Assembly: GCF_008831285.2 (NCBI RefSeq)
Contig: NW_022204507.1
Span: forward strand, 5,600,174-5,664,173
Reading direction: 5' to 3'
Origin: Nymphaea colorata
Taxonomy: Eukaryota; Streptophyta; Magnoliopsida; Nymphaeales; Nymphaeaceae
DNA: 64,000 nt
Position numbers and translations under genes: made by a program. Position 1 is the first letter of the stretch, and the number at the start of each line of letters is the position of its first letter. This document shows, piece by piece, positions 59,710 to 64,000 of this stretch. The notes beneath the pieces are model-generated. The model saw nothing but the letters and a program-made list of their open reading frames with translations, was not told the DNA's origin and did no database searches.

Positions 59710-62700
59710 TAAACTGGTGTGCGTGGGTCTCCAAAACCCAGTTTAAACTTTAAAAAATTGAATTGACCTTTGACAAGAGACTGGGTAAATAGATCAGCCA
59801 GATGTAAGCATGATGGAACATAGACTGTGACAATTGTTCCATTTTTGACTTGATCACGCACTAGATGGCAGTCGATCTCCACATGCTTGGCGCATTCATG
59901 TAAAATGGGGCTCACTGCTATTTGCAATGTTGTTTTGTGGTCACAAAGAAGCTACGCTGGTGAAGGAGGCACTTGGAGATCTTTTAGAAGATATCTTAGC
60001 CAGATAAGTTCACAGCAGGCGTTCGCAATAGCATGATATTCTACTTCGGCTTAGATACGAGATATTGTTATCAGTTTTTTTGCTTTTCAGAAGATTAGAT
60101 GTTCTCCCAAGTAAACACAGTAACCAGAGATAGATCTTTGTGTCTTTGCAAGCTCCCTAGTCGCCATAAAATTGAAATTGTTGTCTACTAGAAGAAAAAT
60201 TCCTTGACCTGGTGAAGTTTGAGATAGTGTAATACTTTTATAGCAGCATTGTAGTGAGTAGTTGTCAGTTTCTGCATATGGCGGCTAAGAGAGTGAACAG
60301 AAAAAACTATTTCTGACCTGGTTATAGTCATATGTATAAGATGCCCCCAAGTCTTTGGAACAATGAAGGTTTTTTCAAATTTTCAACATCATTGACCACA
60401 AGGGTTTGACTAGGTTCCATGGGATCCTCAGATGGCTTGGCATTGATAAGGCCAAATTCATCAAGAATGCCACAAGCATACTTGCGGTGTGATGAAAATA
60501 TTCCTTTCTTCCCTTTGGTAAGCTCTAGGCCAAGGAAATATTTGAAGTTGCCCATGTCTTTCATGGAAAATCTTTTGCCAAGATACAGTTTGAAGTTTGG
60601 ATTTCATAAAATTTCCTGCAATAATGACATCGTCGATGTACACCAAAATTGCCAAGCACACGCTTTCTCTTTGATATGCACACAGTGTGTAATCACACTC
60701 GGATTGCATAAAACCATAATTTGCTACTTTTGACAAGAACTTCAAGAACCAGTTTGGGGAGTATGTTTTAGCCCATAGATAAACTTGTTTAGCTTGCACA
60801 ATTTTGTTTCTCCTTTTTTGCAATGACTAGGATGCAATGTATTGTAGACTTCTTCATCCAATTTCTCGTTTAGAAAGGCATTATATACATACATTTGTTG
60901 CAGCATCCAATTTCGTTTTTCACTTGCTGCTATCAAACAACGAATAGTAACAAGTTTTGCGATAGGCGCATAGGCCTCATGGTAATCCAAGCCTTCCACT
61001 TGTGCATACCCTTTGGACACTAATCTAGCTTTGAACCTTTCTATTTCACCATTTGCCTTATACTTGATCCGATAAAAGCATTTGCAGCTGACGGGTTTCA
61101 CATTGGTTGAAGGAGAGATTAGCGTCCAAATGTTGTTTGATTCTAATGCCTTAATTTCTTCTTGCATGGCTCTTATCCAATTTGGATCTTGCTCTGCCTG
61201 ACTAAAGGATGAAGGTTCCGTTTGAAGAGAGATTCAACCGAAAGTTTTTAAGAGCACCTGAAAAATGAGAAGAAGACAAAAGTAACAAAACTTATAACAC
61301 ACAATACCTTGTAGAAGCCCTTTTCCATGATGGTGATGGACTTCATGAATCAGGATGGACCTTACCACAGTAAAAATCCTTCAATAAAATGGATGGCTTT
61401 GATATTCTGGATGATTTGCACTGGTTGTTGAGGGCTTGGTAAAGTTTCTTCGGAAGTATTTGTTTCAGCCTCACCACTTGATTCTGAAACAATTTCGGGT
61501 GGTTATTCAATGTTTGTGCAATCAGTAGTCATGTCCTCATCTTACCTTTCAGTCAGTTGACGAGAACAAGGGCCTTGCTCACTTGAATTTCTGTTCTCAA
61601 GTATATGATTGTCATCAAATATGAAATGAATAACTGGAAAATATGAGACTTTTGTTTGATCCTTTGAGAGTTTGGTGGGAAATTCTGTTTCATTGAAGAC
61701 CTCCCTACTAACGAATTTTTTTTTTCCAAATCAAGTAGTTTGTAGCCTTTTTGTTCAGTAGGATACCCAATGAACACAACTCGTTGAGCCCTGCAATCAA
61801 ATTTTCCATGTGGTTTGAGGTAGGAAGCAAAACACAAGCAACCAAACACACATTGATGCTTGTAAGTTGGTTTTCTTTTAAATAATTTTTCAAAGGGAGT
61901 TTGATTCTCAATTTTTTTTTGATGGGGTCCTATTTATTAAATATGTGGCCGTTAATACACGTAGGTCCCAACATTTTAACGGTAGGCCTAACTGAAACTT
62001 GAGGTCACGTGCCACATTCAAGATGTACCGATGCTTTCTCTAAGCCACGCCATTTTGTTGAGGCATTTAGGGGCATGAATGTTGATGTAGGATGTCTCTA
62101 TCACGGAAAAAAAAAATTATGTCATTTGAGAAGAACTTGGGTCCACTATCTATCAAGATTTTAACACATCTATTTTGAATTGTTGCTCACTCATGTTAAT
62201 GGAATGTTTAAGTAAATCACCTATTTCAATTTTATACTTCACGAGGTAAAACAACATGGCTCTAGAAAAATCATCCATAATAGACAAAAAGTAATGTGTT
62301 CGAGTATGTGATGCTTGGGGGTATGGTCCCCAAACATCACAATGTAGCAAATCAAAAGGTTTAGCAAAAGAATATTCACTTAATTTGAATGTCACTTTAG
62401 ATTGTTTAGCAACACGACAGACTTTACAGAAATTATTTGACAACTTAATGACAGTCATGCTTACAGAGCATTTGATTCTTTGAGCGAGATGGGTGCCCAA
62501 CTCTCAGATGCCAAACATCAAAATCTAATTGAGTGGGTTTCGTAAACAAGCCGTCTACAGTGGAAAATGAAGAGTCTGCCTGATGAATCAACCTGCTCAG
62601 TCCTCGTCATGGAGATCGGGTTCTGCACAAAGCACCCAGTAGTCGGGAAAATCAAATGACATTTGGTTTGCTGAATAAATCTGCTCACAGATAGCATGGT

Positions 62701-63942
62701 GTAAGCAAAATTGGAAGACAATACACGTTTTCAAGAAAAATGGAAGCTGACAAAACAACTTTACGGAGATCTGTAGCATAAACCATTCTGTTGTCAGAAA
62801 CTCTAATAGAAAATGAAACAGCTAATTTTGTATCATCTACCAATGATTGAAGGCAGCATGATATGTGGTGACTAGCACCAATATCTATTACCCAGGTGTC
62901 TAGTTTGAAGGATGACATACCTGCAATGTTTATTTGGTTTACTGATCGATTTTTTAGGGGTTGTTTTAATTGAATATATTCATGTTGAGTTAGAGTCGGT
63001 GCAATGTCCTTGTTGGACTATTTTGCCATGCGTGGTAGAGATTAAGGCAGTGGAATCAGTTTTCTCTCCAACAGAGGCGTTGATAATAGCCCCCTTGTCT
63101 TGCCACTATTTTCCACCTTTAAAGTTTGGAGGGTAACCATTTAATTTGAAGTATCCTTCCTTTGATGTCCAGCAATCTTGCCGTAATTGCAGAAGTATTG
63201 TGGGTGCTTGTTTTGCTGGTCTTTGAAGGCCTTCAAGTCTGCAGTTTCTGAGATACCAACATGCTCGACAGCACTACTTTGAAGACGAGCTTCTCTCTGC
63301 ACTCCTCTTGAAGGACCAGTGCATAAGTCTTTTGCAGAGAGGGCAGGGGATCCATAAGAAGAATATGCCTTCTTATATCATTGAGTGAATCATTCAATCC
63401 CATAAGAAATTCAATGACTCTCTCTTCTTGTTGCTTTTCAGCAACCACTTTCAACGCACCGCAAGAGCATTCCGAAAGAACATCATAGGATGAAAGCTTA
63501 TCCCAGTAGGATTTCAGTTTTGTAAAATAAAGAGCAACAGATATATTTTCTTGATTCAAAGGACTGATGGAGGATTTGAGCTGGTACTTATGAGGGGTTG
63601 CGCTTTCAGTGAATCGGTTCATTATGTCTGCCCACGCTTCAATAGCTGTGGGGGTGGAGATAACATTGCTTGATAATTCTTCCGAGATGGAGTTAAGAAT
63701 CCATGAAGGTCCATGTGATTGCAATGTCTCCACATCTTGATCTCATGAGCTGCAATGCTGGGTTTGGGAAGATTGCCATCAACAAAGGTCAACTTGTTTT
63801 TGGCATACAGTGCCATTATCATGGCACGACTCCCAGTTGAGTAGTTTTCACTAGTCACTAATTGTGAAACCAATACAATACGATAAGAGGACTCTGCTCA
63901 AACATCTGAAGCAGAGTTGGAAGCATTGCCTGTCGACGCCAT
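59709..63942 (-). pseudogene. Copia gag-pol pseudogene
   Basis: The minus-strand ATG at 63,942 follows the PBS and starts MASTGNASNSASDV, but codon 15 is TGA. The Gag core continues (NKLTFVDGNLPKP), shifts frame near 63,715 and resumes as WILNSISEELSSNVI up to about 63,233. The zinc knuckle near 63,190 reads FCNYGKIAGH, one codon short of the usual CxxCGK. Protease (62,918-62,685) reads WVIDIGASHH, with Ile in place of the catalytic-loop Ser of DSG. Integrase pieces include LLHCDVWGPY (about 62,350) and PQQNGVA near 62,060. RT covers about 61,167-60,330 with ARLVSKGYAQVEGLDYHEAY and YIDDVIIAG. RNase H ends with HVEIDCHLVRDQV and LADLFTQSL, stop at 59,709. Many further stops make it non-functional. 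It differs clearly in sequence from the intact copia element at 47.3 kb. Confidence 0.9.
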
Positions 63943-63955
63943 GGCTCTGAGACCA
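63943..63955 (-). promoter_or_regulatory. Primer-binding site of the decayed copia element
   Basis: Minus-strand TGGTCTCAGAGCC, one base away from the initiator tRNA-Met complement TGGTATCAGAGCC, lies next to the LTR end and just before the gag ATG. Confidence 0.85.
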
Positions 63956-64000
63956 TGCGAGTATCAGAGTAGGCACAACAGAAATTAAAGGCTGTGATGG
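63956..64000 (-). repeat. 5' LTR of the decayed copia element, last 45 bp
   Basis: The minus strand ends ...TGATACTCGCA at the PBS. The rest of the LTR is outside the window. Confidence 0.75.

Larger units (their letters stand above)
59420..64000 (-). mobile_element. Decayed Ty1/copia retrotransposon, minus strand, cut by window edge
   Basis: On the minus strand the order from the right edge is: end of the 5' LTR, PBS, gag, protease, integrase, RT, RNase H, PPT, 3' LTR. The coding part is broken by stops and frameshifts. The inferred 3' LTR end (GATTACATCGCA) aligns with the 5' LTR end (TGATACTCGCA) next to the PBS, with clear divergence, so the copy is old. Only about 45 bp of the 5' LTR is in the window, so the target duplication cannot be tested. 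Confidence 0.88.

Noticed and set aside
32775-64000. tRNA, rRNA or telomeric repeats
   Set aside because: I looked for T-loop type GTTCRANNC words in context, rRNA-like conserved blocks and TTTAGGG runs, and found none that I could support.

Overview
The window looks like plant nuclear DNA, probably from a flowering plant; the species cannot be named from this sequence. The grounds are an AT-rich satellite, Ty1/copia elements primed by initiator tRNA-Met, a degraded L1-type LINE, a hAT-type non-autonomous transposon, many CT/TA microsatellites and GT-AG intron signals. I see no bacterial gene, rRNA, tRNA, telomeric repeat or CRISPR array.

Positions 1-32,674 are one uninterrupted tandem satellite array with three nested levels. 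The basic monomers are about 115 bp and fall into three classes, here called A, B and C, always in the order A-B-C (about 344 bp). Seven ABC trimers form a 21-monomer higher-order repeat (HOR) of 2,304-2,305 bp. In that HOR three monomers carry fixed deletions: B4 is 84 bp, A12 is 93 bp and C20 is 64 bp. The left two thirds mix full 21-mers with shorter 12-monomer (about 1.31 kb) and 6-monomer (about 0.65 kb) variants. The right third (about 21.3-32.0 kb) is a run of nearly identical 21-mers. The array stops at a 100-N gap (32,675-32,774).

Directly right of the gap is the 3' end of an apparent spliced host gene (20 bp of one exon, a 369-bp GT-AG intron, a 50-codon last exon). From 33.3 to 44.9 kb there is gene-poor DNA with transposon relics. 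The clearest is a 710-bp hAT-like element (40,238-40,947) with an exact 8-bp target duplication. A worn copia start (PBS and gag N-terminus) lies near 36.4-36.6 kb, and a minisatellite at 43.8-44.06 kb. A LINE reverse-transcriptase relic spans about 45.0-46.7 kb.

Positions 47,305-52,655 hold a complete, young-looking Ty1/copia retrotransposon. It has two 231-bp LTRs differing at 3 sites, a 5-bp target duplication, PBS, PPT and one intact 1,403-codon gag-pol frame with all expected catalytic residues. From 52.7 to 59.3 kb there is further intergenic DNA with small tandem duplications, microsatellites and an unrecognised exon-like island at 56.2-56.9 kb. From 59,420 to the right edge lies a second, decayed copia element on the minus strand. 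It appears to have inserted into a dispersed repeat whose uninterrupted relative is at about 36.06-36.2 kb.

No gene group acts together as a pathway. The biology here is repeat biology: satellite HOR evolution on the left, nested transposons on the right, with perhaps one or two host gene fragments.
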